A stretch of 64,000 nt of DNA from a virus, in the IMG/VR virus record IMGVR_UViG_3300021559_000009, positions 1-64,000 of that record; one strand, given 5' to 3'. Every line of letters starts with the position of its first letter. The stretch's first letter is position 1. The position numbers and the translations under genes are program-made. The notes under the pieces are model-generated. The model was not told the DNA's origin. It did not search any database and worked only from the letters and a program-made list of their open reading frames with translations. Of this stretch, positions 7,906-15,971 are shown piece by piece.

Positions 7906-8252
7906 TAGCGCGCCATCCCATGTTCCTTAGCCGCATCCACCATGATCTGATGAACCAGAGGGAGCAGCACCTCGTCGGTGTCCTCGACGGTCTCGTCGGC
8001 AAAGAGGAGGAAGGGAATCTTGAGGAGCGGCCGGCGCGCGGGATCGTAGAACGGGTTGCCCTCCGGGACGCGCCATACCAGGACGCGCCTGCGGTCGCGG
8101 TTGTGGTCGCCCAGCGTCCTGAACTCAGCCTCCATCTCGTCCACGACACCCACCGCGCGCTGGCGGTTCTTCGCAAACTCCTTCGCGGGCAAGCGAATGC
8201 GCGCCCGGCGATCGGGGTGATCGGCGAAGAACTGGGCGTCTTGATCAGTCAT
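7905..8252 (-). CDS. Hypothetical phage protein, 115 aa
   Basis: The product starts MTDQDAQFFADHPDRRARI; this HPDRR-x-RIR opening is one I know from other uncharacterised phage and prophage proteins of Alphaproteobacteria. The middle part is beta-rich (RRRVLVWRVPEGNPFYDPARR) and the C-terminus helical and acidic. No function is known to me. It overlaps both neighbours slightly, as in a translationally coupled operon. Confidence 0.65.
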   Translation of the reverse strand: MTDQDAQFFADHPDRRARIRLPAKEFAKNRQRAVGVVDEMEAEFRTLGDHNRDRRRVLVWRVPEGNPFYDPARRPLLKIPFLLFADETVEDTDEVLLPLVHQIMVDAAKEHGMAR

Positions 8253-8430
8253 ACCCGCCTCGCGCCCTAAACAAATCGCGCTCCAACTCTTTTATCCGCC
8301 TCGCCGCCTCTTGAAAAAGATCGTGCCAATCGGCCGCAAGCTGATCGTAGGTGCGCGGGCTCAACGTGGCTTTAACGCGTTGGTCGCACTTGGCCGCCGC
8401 CGTCTCAAGCCGCATCACGAGATCACTCAT
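8245..8430 (-). CDS. Tandem paralogue 1: small helical protein
   Basis: The 61-aa product starts MSDLVMRLETAAAKCDQRV and continues as charged helices (LFQEAARRIKELERDLF). GAGGAGAAGCTCA gives a good ribosome site for ATG 8430. It is the most diverged of three tandem copies; the other two follow upstream. The family is unknown, probably a small oligomeric coiled-coil protein. Confidence 0.6.
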   Translation of the reverse strand: MSDLVMRLETAAAKCDQRVKATLSPRTYDQLAADWHDLFQEAARRIKELERDLFRARGGYD

Positions 8431-8662
8431 TGAGCTTCTCCTCACGCTTTCGCGTCGCCTCCATCTCTCGCGTCGCCTCCCGCAAAATACCGTAAACGTC
8501 ATGACACTCACGGTTCAGCCTTTTTATTTCTCGCGCCGCCTCTTGCAGAAGAATACACACCGCATCAACCTGTATGTAGTAATTAGCTACGTGCGCGAAA
8601 CCTTCGCTTTGTTTAGCGCACTTGGCCGCCACCGTCTCAAGCCGCGTCACGAGATCACTCAT
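8423..8662 (-). CDS. Tandem paralogue 2: small helical protein
   Basis: The 79-aa product shares MSDLVTRLETVAAKCAKQSE and the EAAREIKRLNRECHDVYG helix with its neighbours. It starts at ATG 8662 behind the same GAGGAGAAGTTCA ribosome site as the other copies. Its 3' end overlaps the start of copy 1 by eight bases. It extends longest at the C-terminus (EATREMEATRKREEKLNE), an almost pure charged helix. Confidence 0.65.
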   Translation of the reverse strand: MSDLVTRLETVAAKCAKQSEGFAHVANYYIQVDAVCILLQEAAREIKRLNRECHDVYGILREATREMEATRKREEKLNE

Positions 8663-8876
8663 TGAACTTCTCCTCACGCTCTCGCGTCGCCTCCTGCAAA
8701 AGACCATAAGCGTCTTGACACTCACGGTTCAGTCTTTTTATTTCTCGCGCCGCCGCTTGCAGAAGAACGCGCACGGCATCAGCCTGTATATAGTAAGTAG
8801 ATGTCTTCGCGAAACCTTCGCTTTGTTTAGCGAACTGAGTCGCCACCCTTTCAAGCTGCGTTACGAGATCGCCCAT
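8655..8876 (-). CDS. Tandem paralogue 3: small helical protein
   Basis: The 73-aa product begins MGDLVTQLERVATQFAKQSE and is closest to copy 2, sharing AAREIKRLNRECQDAYGLL. Its beginning overlaps the 3' end of the glycosyltransferase gene. The three copies appear to have arisen by tandem duplication that included the ribosome site. Function unknown. Confidence 0.65.
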   Translation of the reverse strand: MGDLVTQLERVATQFAKQSEGFAKTSTYYIQADAVRVLLQAAAREIKRLNRECQDAYGLLQEATREREEKFNE

Positions 8877-10257
8877 TGAGCTTATCCTCCAACGCTGACG
8901 TTATCCCCCTGAACACGCTCGACCAGCTCTCGCCCTGGAGCTGCCTGAAAATACGATGCTTCGGCGTCCACAGCAGCTTCTCGCCTGCGAGCCCGACTCG
9001 GTAGTCACGGCCGCCCCACGAGTACGGTATCCAGCATTCCTTCCCTACGAGCGCCGCGATGTGCCCGAGGGCTGACTCGCAGCATATCACAAGGTCAAGG
9101 TCACGCAGGAGAGACACTGTGTCCGCCACGTCGCTGATGTAGGGCGTGAGGTCGCGGATGAACCCCGCCGCCCCGACATCGTGCATCTCCTTGCCCTTCT
9201 CATCCTTTTGAAGCGAGTAAAGCTGCACGCCCGGCACGCGCAGCAGCTCGAAGAACTGGGTCACCGGAATGTTGCGAAAGCGATCAATGTCGTTTGCGGG
9301 CGAACCCGACCACGCGATGCCGACATGCAGCTTCCTGTCGGGAACCTTCCAGGTACGCGGCATCCCAAAGACGGGCGCTTCTATATGCTTCTGGCTGACG
9401 ACCTCGCTGTTACCCAGCCCAAGCGCATAGGGCAGGCTCACGAACGTCGTCCAGTAGTCGGCCGCCGGAAACGGCGCTGGCGCCGGGATCAAGTTGACGT
9501 TCGGGAGGTGCGCGAAAGCGTGAGCGAGGAGCCGCAGAAGCGCCGGCTGAATGAAAAGGTGAAGGTAGCGAGCGCGCTTGGCGGCGGCAGGAACGAAGCG
9601 TGCGAATGACAGCGTGTCACCCAACCCTTGGTCCGCCGCCACAAACACGGTCTTGCCCGGCTGGCCTGCCCACTTCTCGTAGGGAAACTTAAGGAACTGC
9701 GGCAAGCGCCATTCAAACCGGCGCTCGAAGTGCCTGAAACCGCGCTCGTAATCGCCGTTAAACAGGCAAGCAAACGCAACCGCAATCTCGCAGTTGGCGT
9801 TCTCGGGCGCGTCCTTAGGGCACAGCTCCCAGCACTTCTCGGCCGCCACCTGCATGTGAACGCTGTCGCAAAGGTGCGACCGGATCAGCGACATGTTGAG
9901 CCAGCCGAGAAAGTGCGTATCGTCGAGCTTGAGCGCGGCATCGGTCGCGGCTAGCGCTTCGTTGGTACGCGCCAGCGAGTGCAATCGCCAGCCAAGGTTG
10001 ACGAGGGCGCGCACTTTCTCGTCCTTGGTCATCTCGCACTGAAGAGCGAGCCGCCAGTTGGTGATAGCGGCCTCGTAGTGGTTAAGGTTCGAGTTGTTGT
10101 TGCCGGCCTGAAAATTTGCTTCGTACCACGTCGGATCGGCGTGGCAGGCGGAAGAAAAAAGCTGGTAAGAAGTCGTGAGATGCCGCGGGTCGGTCGCAGT
10201 GTTGTGGGCCTCGACGGCTTGGTTATAGAACTTGACAGCGGTTGCGCGATCACCCAT
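8851..10257 (-). CDS. TPR-glycosyltransferase fusion
   Basis: The roughly 469-aa protein has TPR-like helical repeats in its first 190 residues (ATAVKFYNQAVEAH, YEAAITNWRLALQ, NEALAATDAALKLD, YERGFRHFERRFEW) and a GT-B-type glycosyltransferase half (GKTVFVAADQGLGDTLSFAR, LHVGIAWSGSP, VICCESALGHIAALVG). This is the layout of TPR/heptosyltransferase-like enzymes that transfer a sugar to protein or glycan. I start at ATG 10257, where GGAG is nine bases upstream, rather than at 10287. It is likely to modify virion, host surface or DNA-linked sugars together with the epimerase and the other transferases nearby. Confidence 0.8.
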   Translation of the reverse strand: MGDRATAVKFYNQAVEAHNTATDPRHLTTSYQLFSSACHADPTWYEANFQAGNNNSNLNHYEAAITNWRLALQCEMTKDEKVRALVNLGWRLHSLARTNEALAATDAALKLDDTHFLGWLNMSLIRSHLCDSVHMQVAAEKCWELCPKDAPENANCEIAVAFACLFNGDYERGFRHFERRFEWRLPQFLKFPYEKWAGQPGKTVFVAADQGLGDTLSFARFVPAAAKRARYLHLFIQPALLRLLAHAFAHLPNVNLIPAPAPFPAADYWTTFVSLPYALGLGNSEVVSQKHIEAPVFGMPRTWKVPDRKLHVGIAWSGSPANDIDRFRNIPVTQFFELLRVPGVQLYSLQKDEKGKEMHDVGAAGFIRDLTPYISDVADTVSLLRDLDLVICCESALGHIAALVGKECWIPYSWGGRDYRVGLAGEKLLWTPKHRIFRQLQGESWSSVFRGITSALEDKLNGRSRNAA

Positions 10258-10340
10258 CAAACAGGACTCCAAAAAGCTAACCAGCAAACCGCAACGAAAA
10301 CAATTAAGGAGACGACTAGCGAAATCACGCTAACCGCCAT
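10257..10340 (-). CDS. 27-aa single-span membrane peptide
   Basis: ATG 10340 opens a 27-codon frame of nearly all hydrophobic residues (VSVISLVVSLIVFVAVCWLA), ending in TTTGATG, which overlaps the start of the TPR-transferase gene. It starts inside the last codons of the recombinase gene. A single transmembrane helix of this kind may be a small holin-like or membrane-anchor peptide. Overlap on both sides supports translation. Confidence 0.5.
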   Translation of the reverse strand: MAVSVISLVVSLIVFVAVCWLAFWSPV

Positions 10341-11049
10341 TTGCAAATCCCACTCTGTCATTTCTAATCATCCTCATCACCTGCGTCGCCTGCACCGGCT
10401 TCTCGCCACGCAGACGCACGCCCATCTCGTTGAGGCGAGTCGCCACACGGTGCGGGCGCGCATGCAGCTCGCGCCAGAGCTTGGCAGTCAGACGAATAAC
10501 CTCTTGCTCATCCTCGCGGGGCTCGAGCACCGCCTGCCTGCCCTCGCCTACAACTTTGAAGCCGTAGGGCGCCTGCCCGCCGATGTGACCGCCGTTGCGC
10601 CGCTTGCCGGCGCGGCCCTCGATCGTGCGCTCGCTGATGCGCTCGCGCTCGAACTCGGCGACGAGGGCGAGCAAGCCAAAGAACAGCTTGGCGACCCCGT
10701 TCCCCGTCACCGGCTCGGCGCCCATGTCGATCAGGATCAGATCGATCCCTCGCTTCTTGAGCTGCTCGGCCGTGAGCATGGCGTCGGAAGCCGAGCGAAA
10801 CAAGCGATCGAGCTTGTTCGCCACAATCACGTCTCCCGCCTTGGCGGCGGCGAGAAGCTCGGCGCCGGCAGGACGCAAGCCAAGCGAAATCGAGCCGCTG
10901 ACACCCGCGTCCTCGTAATGGGCGAAGTCGTGCGCGGAGACGCCACGCAACTGCGCAACCGCCCAGTTCTTGCGCCGCTGCTCGGCAAGCGAGGTCGCGC
11001 CGTCGGCGGCTTGCTCTGCTGTGCTCACGCGCGAATACGAGAGAATCAT
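10330..11049 (-). CDS. Serine recombinase (resolvase/invertase type)
   Basis: The 239-aa protein starts with the catalytic motif YSRVST (nucleophile Ser 9), followed by GVSGS, the arginine-bearing KLDRLFRSASD, GIDLILID and the E-helix FEREIISER-like FERERISERT. The C-terminal half is a DNA-binding part with RRNGGHIGGQAPYGF and VATRLNEMGVRLRG. This is the small serine recombinase layout; a large-integrase C-terminus is absent. It could invert or resolve DNA or integrate the element at a short site. It sits alone in the sugar island, and I saw no clear recombination site nearby. Confidence 0.88.
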   Translation of the reverse strand: MILSYSRVSTAEQAADGATSLAEQRRKNWAVAQLRGVSAHDFAHYEDAGVSGSISLGLRPAGAELLAAAKAGDVIVANKLDRLFRSASDAMLTAEQLKKRGIDLILIDMGAEPVTGNGVAKLFFGLLALVAEFERERISERTIEGRAGKRRNGGHIGGQAPYGFKVVGEGRQAVLEPREDEQEVIRLTAKLWRELHARPHRVATRLNEMGVRLRGEKPVQATQVMRMIRNDRVGFANGG

Positions 11050-11050
11050 C

Positions 11051-11314
11051 TCAGCACTCCATCAACGGAGGCAAGTACCTCACCGTAACCACGTAGGGCT
11101 TATCAGGAGGCGGCGAGAACTCAATCGTGTTAACGAATATAGCACACACCCTTGGCCTGCCCGCTTCCAGATTGCGCTCCAACGCCAAGGGGTTTACGAT
11201 CTGCAGCACGTATCTATGCAATTGGTTGTGCTTTTGATTACCCTCGATCCACGCTGCCACCACCTGACTATAAGCTGGCAGCTTGTACTTGGTCTTTCCC
11301 TTGCGAAGCTTCAT
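11051..11314 (-). CDS. Hypothetical protein, 87 aa, first gene after an operator
   Basis: The product starts MKLRKGKTKYKLPAYSQVV and has a basic N-terminus and a beta-rich C-terminal half (VCAIFVNTIEFSPPP, YVVTVRYLPPLMEC). GGGAGGTGCGAC is its ribosome site. It is the first gene downstream of a TGTAGT-N7-ACTACA palindrome and lies one base before the recombinase, so both are probably transcribed together. No family recognised. Confidence 0.55.
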   Translation of the reverse strand: MKLRKGKTKYKLPAYSQVVAAWIEGNQKHNQLHRYVLQIVNPLALERNLEAGRPRVCAIFVNTIEFSPPPDKPYVVTVRYLPPLMEC

Positions 11315-11324
11315 GTCGCACCTC

Positions 11325-11364
11325 CCGTGTAGTCACCCTTACTACACGGACGCCCTGGTGTCAA
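11325..11364 (-). promoter_or_regulatory. Promoter with palindromic operator (copy C)
   Basis: On the minus strand a perfect TTGACA at 11359-11364 is followed 17 bases on by a weak -10 region (TAAGGG). The -10 area lies within a 9-bp-arm palindrome, CCGTGTAGT-N7-ACTACACGG (11325-11349). The core TGTAGT-N7-ACTACA recurs at 15995 and 18077. The arrangement suggests a repressor that blocks the -10 region of the recombinase operon. Confidence 0.6.
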
Positions 11365-12322
11365 GCCTCGCTTGCTTGATCGCACGCTGCACGCCCTCCG
11401 CGAGGAACACCTTCGGCCGATAAAACTGCCGCATCTTGGCGGTGTCGGCAACACGCCAGAACACGCCTTCGGGCTTGGTCTTGTCCACAGTTACCTTCGC
11501 CTTCCGAGCCGCGTAGACCAGAGCTATACGCGCCAAGTCCAAAAACGAAGTGGGGTAACCGCTACCAATATTGAGCACCTCTCCCGGCGCAAGCTTCCAC
11601 GCCGTCTCCATGACGCAGTCCATCACGTCATCGATGTGGACGAAGTCGCGCACCTGGTCACCCGAGCCCCACACTACTAGCGGGCCCTCACCAGCAACGG
11701 CGCGCTTGATGATGCTGGGAAACGGGTAAGCGAGATCCTGGTCCTCGCCATAACCCGAGAACGGACGATAGATAACAATGTCAACGCCACGCTCGACCGC
11801 GCGTTGAGCCAAGTACTCGCCGGCGAGCTTCGCCCAGCCATAAGTTGCATCAGGGACGCCGATGCGATCGCCGTCAAACGCCATCAGCGGCTCGCCGAGC
11901 GAGCAATGGGATTCTCGCCGCTGGAATATCGTTGGATAGACAGCGGACGAAGAGAAGTAGACGATCTTCTGGCCTTTTTGCGGGTCACGCGAAACCCAAC
12001 AAAAGAAGTCGGCATCGATCGCAAAGTTCTGCGCGATGGCGAGAGGAGCGCCCTCAATCTTCGCACGCCCGCCCACCACGGCGGCGCAGTGGATAATGAG
12101 ATCAAAGCCCTTGGACGAACCTGTCGCTGAAAAATAACTGCGTACGGCGTTCTCAGCGAACGTCAAATTGATCTCGTAGTTCGATTTGAACATCCACCTG
12201 TGAGGAGGAAGACCTGCGGACATATCGTCCACTCCCGTGACCTTCCAACCGTCGTCGAGGAGACGCTTCGCGAAGTGGCGACCAACGAATCCTCCACAGC
12301 CTAAAATTAGCGCGCGCTTCAT
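11342..12322 (-). CDS. NAD-dependent nucleotide-sugar epimerase/dehydratase
   Basis: This 326-aa extended short-chain dehydrogenase has the NAD-binding GCGGFVGRH (GxxGxxG at residues 9-15), DLIIHCAAVVGG, the active-site serine region VYFSSSAVYP, and the catalytic YGWAK pair near residue 160. RPFSGYGEDQDLAYPFPSII and GSGDQVRDFVHIDDV are typical of UDP-glucose 4-epimerase-like and related enzymes. It would make a nucleotide sugar for the adjoining glycosyltransferases. The exact substrate cannot be told. Its 3' end overlaps the operator of the next transcription unit. Confidence 0.88.
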   Translation of the reverse strand: MKRALILGCGGFVGRHFAKRLLDDGWKVTGVDDMSAGLPPHRWMFKSNYEINLTFAENAVRSYFSATGSSKGFDLIIHCAAVVGGRAKIEGAPLAIAQNFAIDADFFCWVSRDPQKGQKIVYFSSSAVYPTIFQRRESHCSLGEPLMAFDGDRIGVPDATYGWAKLAGEYLAQRAVERGVDIVIYRPFSGYGEDQDLAYPFPSIIKRAVAGEGPLVVWGSGDQVRDFVHIDDVMDCVMETAWKLAPGEVLNIGSGYPTSFLDLARIALVYAARKAKVTVDKTKPEGVFWRVADTAKMRQFYRPKVFLAEGVQRAIKQARLDTRASV

Positions 12323-13101
12323 TCGATCCCCTTCTTTTTTCTCATCCTGCGTCCCAATTTGTATAGCTTGCGCAACGCTGCAGCGTCGTAGTGAGGCGAG
12401 TCGTCGATCGACGCAACTGCCGCTTTAGACGCGCGGTAACCCCACTCGTGCTCGTACACGTCGCCCCACAGATCGACCGTGCCGCTCACGACGATAGTAC
12501 CATCCTGCTCGTAGTCCCTGATGTAAGAACAAGCGCGATGCCTGTTCTTGAACCCGTGCACCCCCTCGTCGATCTTGTTGGGATCGCCCTCCGCCGGCTT
12601 ACCCGGATGCCACGCGTAATTCGACATCGCAGCGCTATACAGCAGGCCATCGCGAAGCACCCAACAGCGATAGGCGACTACTTCGCCGGCTCTAATTCCG
12701 GCGTCTTCGATGGGCTTCGCCGGCGGCGGGGAGACGGTATTGAAGGCTCCGACGGAACCGATGGTCGCGCTGGTAACACCGGGTCCGGGCCAGAGGGAGG
12801 AAGGCGGCGGAAGGGACGGCATTTGGACGGAGGAGATACCGCCGGCTCCGGCGCCTGCACCGGGTGGCGCGTTGGCACCGCCACGAACTTTCGCAAGGGT
12901 TCTCCGATATAAGCCACGAGCAGCCTCCCATAAATTGACGACGTAGCGAGTGCGCCTCTTAAACGCGCGAATTAGCGGAGAGACGACTCTCTCCTGGAAC
13001 AGTACCCTCTCGACCTTGCGATCGACAGCCTCGCCCTCTCCCCTCGACCGCAACAACTCGTCCAGATAGCGATCAGGGCAATCGAACAAGTTCCAATCCA
13101 T
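12319..13101 (-). CDS. Phage protein with Gly/Pro hinge, unknown function
   Basis: The 260-aa product begins at ATG 13101 (MDWNLFDCPDRYLDELLRS), has a helical basic N-terminal part, a Gly/Pro/Ala-rich hinge of about 60 residues, and a conserved-looking C-terminal domain with GEVVAYRCWVL, GVHGFKNRHRACSYI and TVDLWGDVYEHEWGYRA. The C-terminal domain resembles uncharacterised proteins widespread in bacteria and phages. An earlier Met at 13140 is less likely. Function unknown. Confidence 0.6.
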   Translation of the reverse strand: MDWNLFDCPDRYLDELLRSRGEGEAVDRKVERVLFQERVVSPLIRAFKRRTRYVVNLWEAARGLYRRTLAKVRGGANAPPGAGAGAGGISSVQMPSLPPPSSLWPGPGVTSATIGSVGAFNTVSPPPAKPIEDAGIRAGEVVAYRCWVLRDGLLYSAAMSNYAWHPGKPAEGDPNKIDEGVHGFKNRHRACSYIRDYEQDGTIVVSGTVDLWGDVYEHEWGYRASKAAVASIDDSPHYDAAALRKLYKLGRRMRKKKGIE

Positions 13102-13103
13102 GA

Positions 13104-14396
13104 CTACACCGGCGGCAGTTTGTGCCAGTCGAACCACCACTGCGGCGAGAACGGCTGCGGCTCGCGCGATCGAACGCCATAGAAAACCATGCCAGGAGAA
13201 AGAGCCGTCAACCGCACATCGCGATACGACACCTGCGCCGGAATGGGAAGCGAGACGAGATCGCGCGGCGGCAGAGTTGGACTAGCGACGTAGCCGCTGT
13301 GCGTGTCCTCGACGCGCAGAGAGCCGCCCTGTTTTCCTCCACTCGCAAGCAGCTCGACAGGACCGGAGAGAGGGATCGTCACCGTCGGCGAACCATCAAA
13401 CAGCGTCAGCCGCTGACCATTCAGCTCGTGTTCAATATTACCCGCGCGCCACGCAAACGGCCCAAAGCCCTGGCTGAACTCCAAGCGCCAGTCGCCCTCG
13501 TAGCACGCGCCAATGCCCTCCACCTGGTGGGCGAAGTACGTGAAGGTGCCGGAGGCGGGGTCATGCAGCACTGACCCGAGACAGCCGGCATCCTGCTCGC
13601 CCCGCCTGATCGCGGCCGTGCGCGCCGCGTAGGTCGCGAACGCCTCGTCGTTAGCTAGCTGTTCGACCGGCTGGCCGGCAATCTTCAACCCCTGTTCGGC
13701 CAGAGGGGGTTCCTGCCCGATCATCTCGACCGGCGAGGGAACGAGGGCGAGCGAAGCAAGGCCGTGAGAGGCGAGCACGCGGTCGTTTCCCCAGTCTGCG
13801 CACAGCATACTATCGTGGCTGCGAAACGCCCACCAGCGTCCGATATCAAGGTTCGAGAGGCGGGCGAAGAGGCGACGGTTCTCGGAGGTAAGCGACGTTC
13901 GCATGTGCGCGAGGGACAGCGCCGCGGCCTCACGCGTCAGTATCTGGGTTCCCCAGCCGAGATTGTGCATGACGGCGTAACCGTCTCGCTGAAAGAGAAT
14001 GCGATCCTCGTAAGCTCGCGCCGACACGGCTCCCACCGCCAAGCCATCCGCGGCTCCGCGCTCGAAGAGAGCCATGGTTGGTCCAAACCAGTCGGGTTGC
14101 AAGAATACATCGTTCTCAACAAGACCGACATGCGTCCAGTCTCCTCCCTTGAGCATCTGGGTCAGCGCGTAGGCGACCGCCGCATCGGGCCCGCCGCGCA
14201 CATTGCCGTGCACGATGATGCCATGCCGCTCGCCGGCGCGCATCTGGGTCTCGTGCGGGAACCGCCTGCCCTCCTCCGTCGTCGAACCATCGCACCACAT
14301 GATATTGGCGCCAGTGGCGAGGAGCGGCTCGATCGTCTGACGGGAGAGATCGATGCGGTCCTTGGATAAGAAGGCGAGGCAGACTTTACTCATCAT
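13104..14396 (-). CDS. Family 2-like glycosyltransferase with C-terminal domain
   Basis: The 430-aa protein begins MMSKVCLAFLSKDRIDLSRQ. Its first 240 residues look like a GT-A sugar transferase: alternating strands and helices, a GLVENDVFLQPDWF segment near residues 92-105 in the DxD position, and NLGWGTQILTREAA. The last 180 residues are beta-rich (GTFTYFAHQVEGIG, HELNGQRLTLFDGS) and may bind glycan. With neighbours encoding an epimerase and two other transferases it belongs to a glycosylation cassette. Start could also be the second ATG. Confidence 0.7.
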   Translation of the reverse strand: MMSKVCLAFLSKDRIDLSRQTIEPLLATGANIMWCDGSTTEEGRRFPHETQMRAGERHGIIVHGNVRGGPDAAVAYALTQMLKGGDWTHVGLVENDVFLQPDWFGPTMALFERGAADGLAVGAVSARAYEDRILFQRDGYAVMHNLGWGTQILTREAAALSLAHMRTSLTSENRRLFARLSNLDIGRWWAFRSHDSMLCADWGNDRVLASHGLASLALVPSPVEMIGQEPPLAEQGLKIAGQPVEQLANDEAFATYAARTAAIRRGEQDAGCLGSVLHDPASGTFTYFAHQVEGIGACYEGDWRLEFSQGFGPFAWRAGNIEHELNGQRLTLFDGSPTVTIPLSGPVELLASGGKQGGSLRVEDTHSGYVASPTLPPRDLVSLPIPAQVSYRDVRLTALSPGMVFYGVRSREPQPFSPQWWFDWHKLPPV

Positions 14397-14628
14397 CCGG
14401 CAGCTCGCTACCCAATATGTTTACTACGCACGCCAACAGCTCTTCAGCGCGAACCGAAGCCTGTTCATGCGCAAAATAGTCAAAAGGTTGAAGTCCGTTG
14501 CGCTTATCCTGCGCATAGTCATGCCTACTGATTATATAATCTAGCGCCTTGCGCAAATACTGAACCTGATCATAACGAAGCCTAATGTCAAACCAGCGAA
14601 TTTCAACCGCTTGCAAATCTTCGCTCAT
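14386..14628 (-). CDS. Hypothetical protein, 80 aa
   Basis: The product begins MSEDLQAVEIRWFDIRLRY at ATG 14628, a start that overlaps the stop of the next upstream gene (ATGA). It is mostly helical with a His/Tyr-rich middle (IISRHDYAQDKRNGLQPFDYF). It lies between two transferase genes and overlaps both. No function recognised. Confidence 0.55.
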   Translation of the reverse strand: MSEDLQAVEIRWFDIRLRYDQVQYLRKALDYIISRHDYAQDKRNGLQPFDYFAHEQASVRAEELLACVVNILGSELPDDE

Positions 14629-15704
14629 GTCATTGCCCTCCCGCAGTCGCGGCACCACGCCTCGCCAAGCTCGGCCACGCCGCTAGGCAAACGCCGCAGC
14701 ATCTTCTCGGTCTTCCACAGCAGCTGCGCCATCTCAAGCGGGGAGAGATTCGCGGCGAACGTCTCCCGAGCGAGCCAGTCGGCAAACTCGATGACATGCT
14801 GCATCCCCCACAACTCGGCCTTCAGATCCTTGACGAGGTCGTGAGAATTGCGCTGCTGCCACACGAACGGCCTGCCATAGTGAACGCAAAGGTTGCGCTC
14901 GCACATGACGCGCTGGGCGACGAGGCCGGCGAAGATGTCATCGTAGCGAAAAAATTGCGGAACCATGAGAAAGCAGGGAGCAAGCTCGCGCAGGAAAGCG
15001 ATGTTCTGGGCATTGAGTGGCGCCCACGTGGTGCGCGGGTCGGAGACGACACCGGCGCGAAGGATTTCCGATACCTGGTGCACCATCGGATGCCGCGAAA
15101 TGCGATCGACGGCGGAGGTGTCAGGGTCACCCAGGACTGCGCCTTGCGCCACGCCGATACGCGCGTCAACGACGGGCTCGAAGGATTGGAGACCGAGAAA
15201 CTGCTGGGGAAAGCCACGCTGGCAAACAGGGTCTACGCCATCGGCGGGGAATTGGAGCTGGCCGGGATCGAACCAGCCGCGACCGCTGACTTTTAACCCA
15301 CTCCACGCACGATTCCACGTGATAGGCGGCGTGCTTGGATCGTCAAAATAAACTTTGTCATCGAACATCTTAAAATAATTTATAAAATATGCAGCACCCA
15401 TCGGGATGTTGTCGTCGTCCACACTGACGATCAGCTCGGCGCCCCACTTGAGCGCCTCCAGGAGCGCGATGTTGCGCCGCGCGATCGTATTCCAGCCGAT
15501 GAGGGGGGAGCACTCCCAGCCCAACTCCTTCTGCCTGCCGGGCGAATACGCTTCGCAGTCGGGGATGGATGCGCAAAAGTCGTAAGCGGCCTTGGGGGTC
15601 TTTTCGTCGCAAGCAACAAAAAAGCGAACGCTTGGGTCGAAGCGCCGGTAGAGCGCGAGAACGTGAGGGACGTTGATCGTCGTAAGAATGAGCGCAGTCT
15701 TCAT
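14625..15704 (-). CDS. STELLO/RGP-like glycosyltransferase
   Basis: The 359-aa product has MKTALILTTINVPHVL at the start, RRNIALLEALKWGAELIVSV, and the metal-binding DDDNIP near residue 94, followed by AWSGLKVSGRGWF and a long C-terminal half. This set matches the family of STELLO-like and reversibly glycosylated polypeptide-like sugar transferases, common in environmental phages of this type. It may glycosylate host envelope or virion components. The C-terminus has CRDCGRA. Substrate unknown. Confidence 0.75.
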   Translation of the reverse strand: MKTALILTTINVPHVLALYRRFDPSVRFFVACDEKTPKAAYDFCASIPDCEAYSPGRQKELGWECSPLIGWNTIARRNIALLEALKWGAELIVSVDDDNIPMGAAYFINYFKMFDDKVYFDDPSTPPITWNRAWSGLKVSGRGWFDPGQLQFPADGVDPVCQRGFPQQFLGLQSFEPVVDARIGVAQGAVLGDPDTSAVDRISRHPMVHQVSEILRAGVVSDPRTTWAPLNAQNIAFLRELAPCFLMVPQFFRYDDIFAGLVAQRVMCERNLCVHYGRPFVWQQRNSHDLVKDLKAELWGMQHVIEFADWLARETFAANLSPLEMAQLLWKTEKMLRRLPSGVAELGEAWCRDCGRAMT

Positions 15705-15904
15705 GGCGGACCAGGATCTCGATCGATCGAATCAGGGATGCGCTTTTTCCGCACTTGCGAGCGCTTCTCCCTCACCTCCCACTCGCGCAGAATCTGCGCG
15801 ATCTTGAACGAGACGGCGCAGCCCTGCTCATTGGCCGCGCGCCTCACACTTTGCAAGAGGTCGGGAGGAAGGCGGACGGAGGTGGGTTTTTCCAGGCGAG
15901 ACAG
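15701..15904 (-). CDS. Ribbon-helix-helix protein with probable CTG start
   Basis: The 67-aa product carries LEKPTSVRLPPDLLQSVRRA, the beta strand and first helix of a ribbon-helix-helix DNA-binding fold, followed by a basic helix (REWEVREKRSQVRKKRI). There is no ATG, GTG or TTG that fits; the best start is CTG at 15904, seven bases after a perfect AGGAG. It directly follows an intrinsic terminator hairpin and an operator, so it is likely an autoregulated, attenuated regulator. GTG and TTG starts further upstream would fall in the promoter region. Confidence 0.6.
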   Translation of the reverse strand: MSRLEKPTSVRLPPDLLQSVRRAANEQGCAVSFKIAQILREWEVREKRSQVRKKRIPDSIDRDPGPP

Positions 15905-15916
15905 CGCGCAACTCCT

Positions 15917-15971
15917 AAAAAAGGCCGGGCGGTTGGCGTCACATACGGGGAGGATGTATGGCCGCCCGGCC
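15917..15971 (-). terminator. Intrinsic terminator in the leader of the RHH gene
   Basis: On the minus strand a perfect 10-bp stem, GGCCGGGCGG with CCGCCCGGCC, is followed by six T. The 29-base interval contains a second small stem (CATAC and GTATG). It stands between the promoter/operator at 15995-16029 and the RHH start at 15904, so it would stop transcription before the gene unless read through; it behaves like an attenuator as well as a terminator. Confidence 0.8.

Noticed and set aside
8245-8876. Repeated segments that could be taken for a CRISPR-like array
   Set aside because: The repeats are full gene copies of 180-240 bases with diverged sequence and reading frames, not short identical repeats with spacers.
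9979-11088. 369-codon plus-strand open frame
   Set aside because: It covers the recombinase and part of the TPR-transferase in antisense; both of these show clear motifs, so the plus frame is a shadow.
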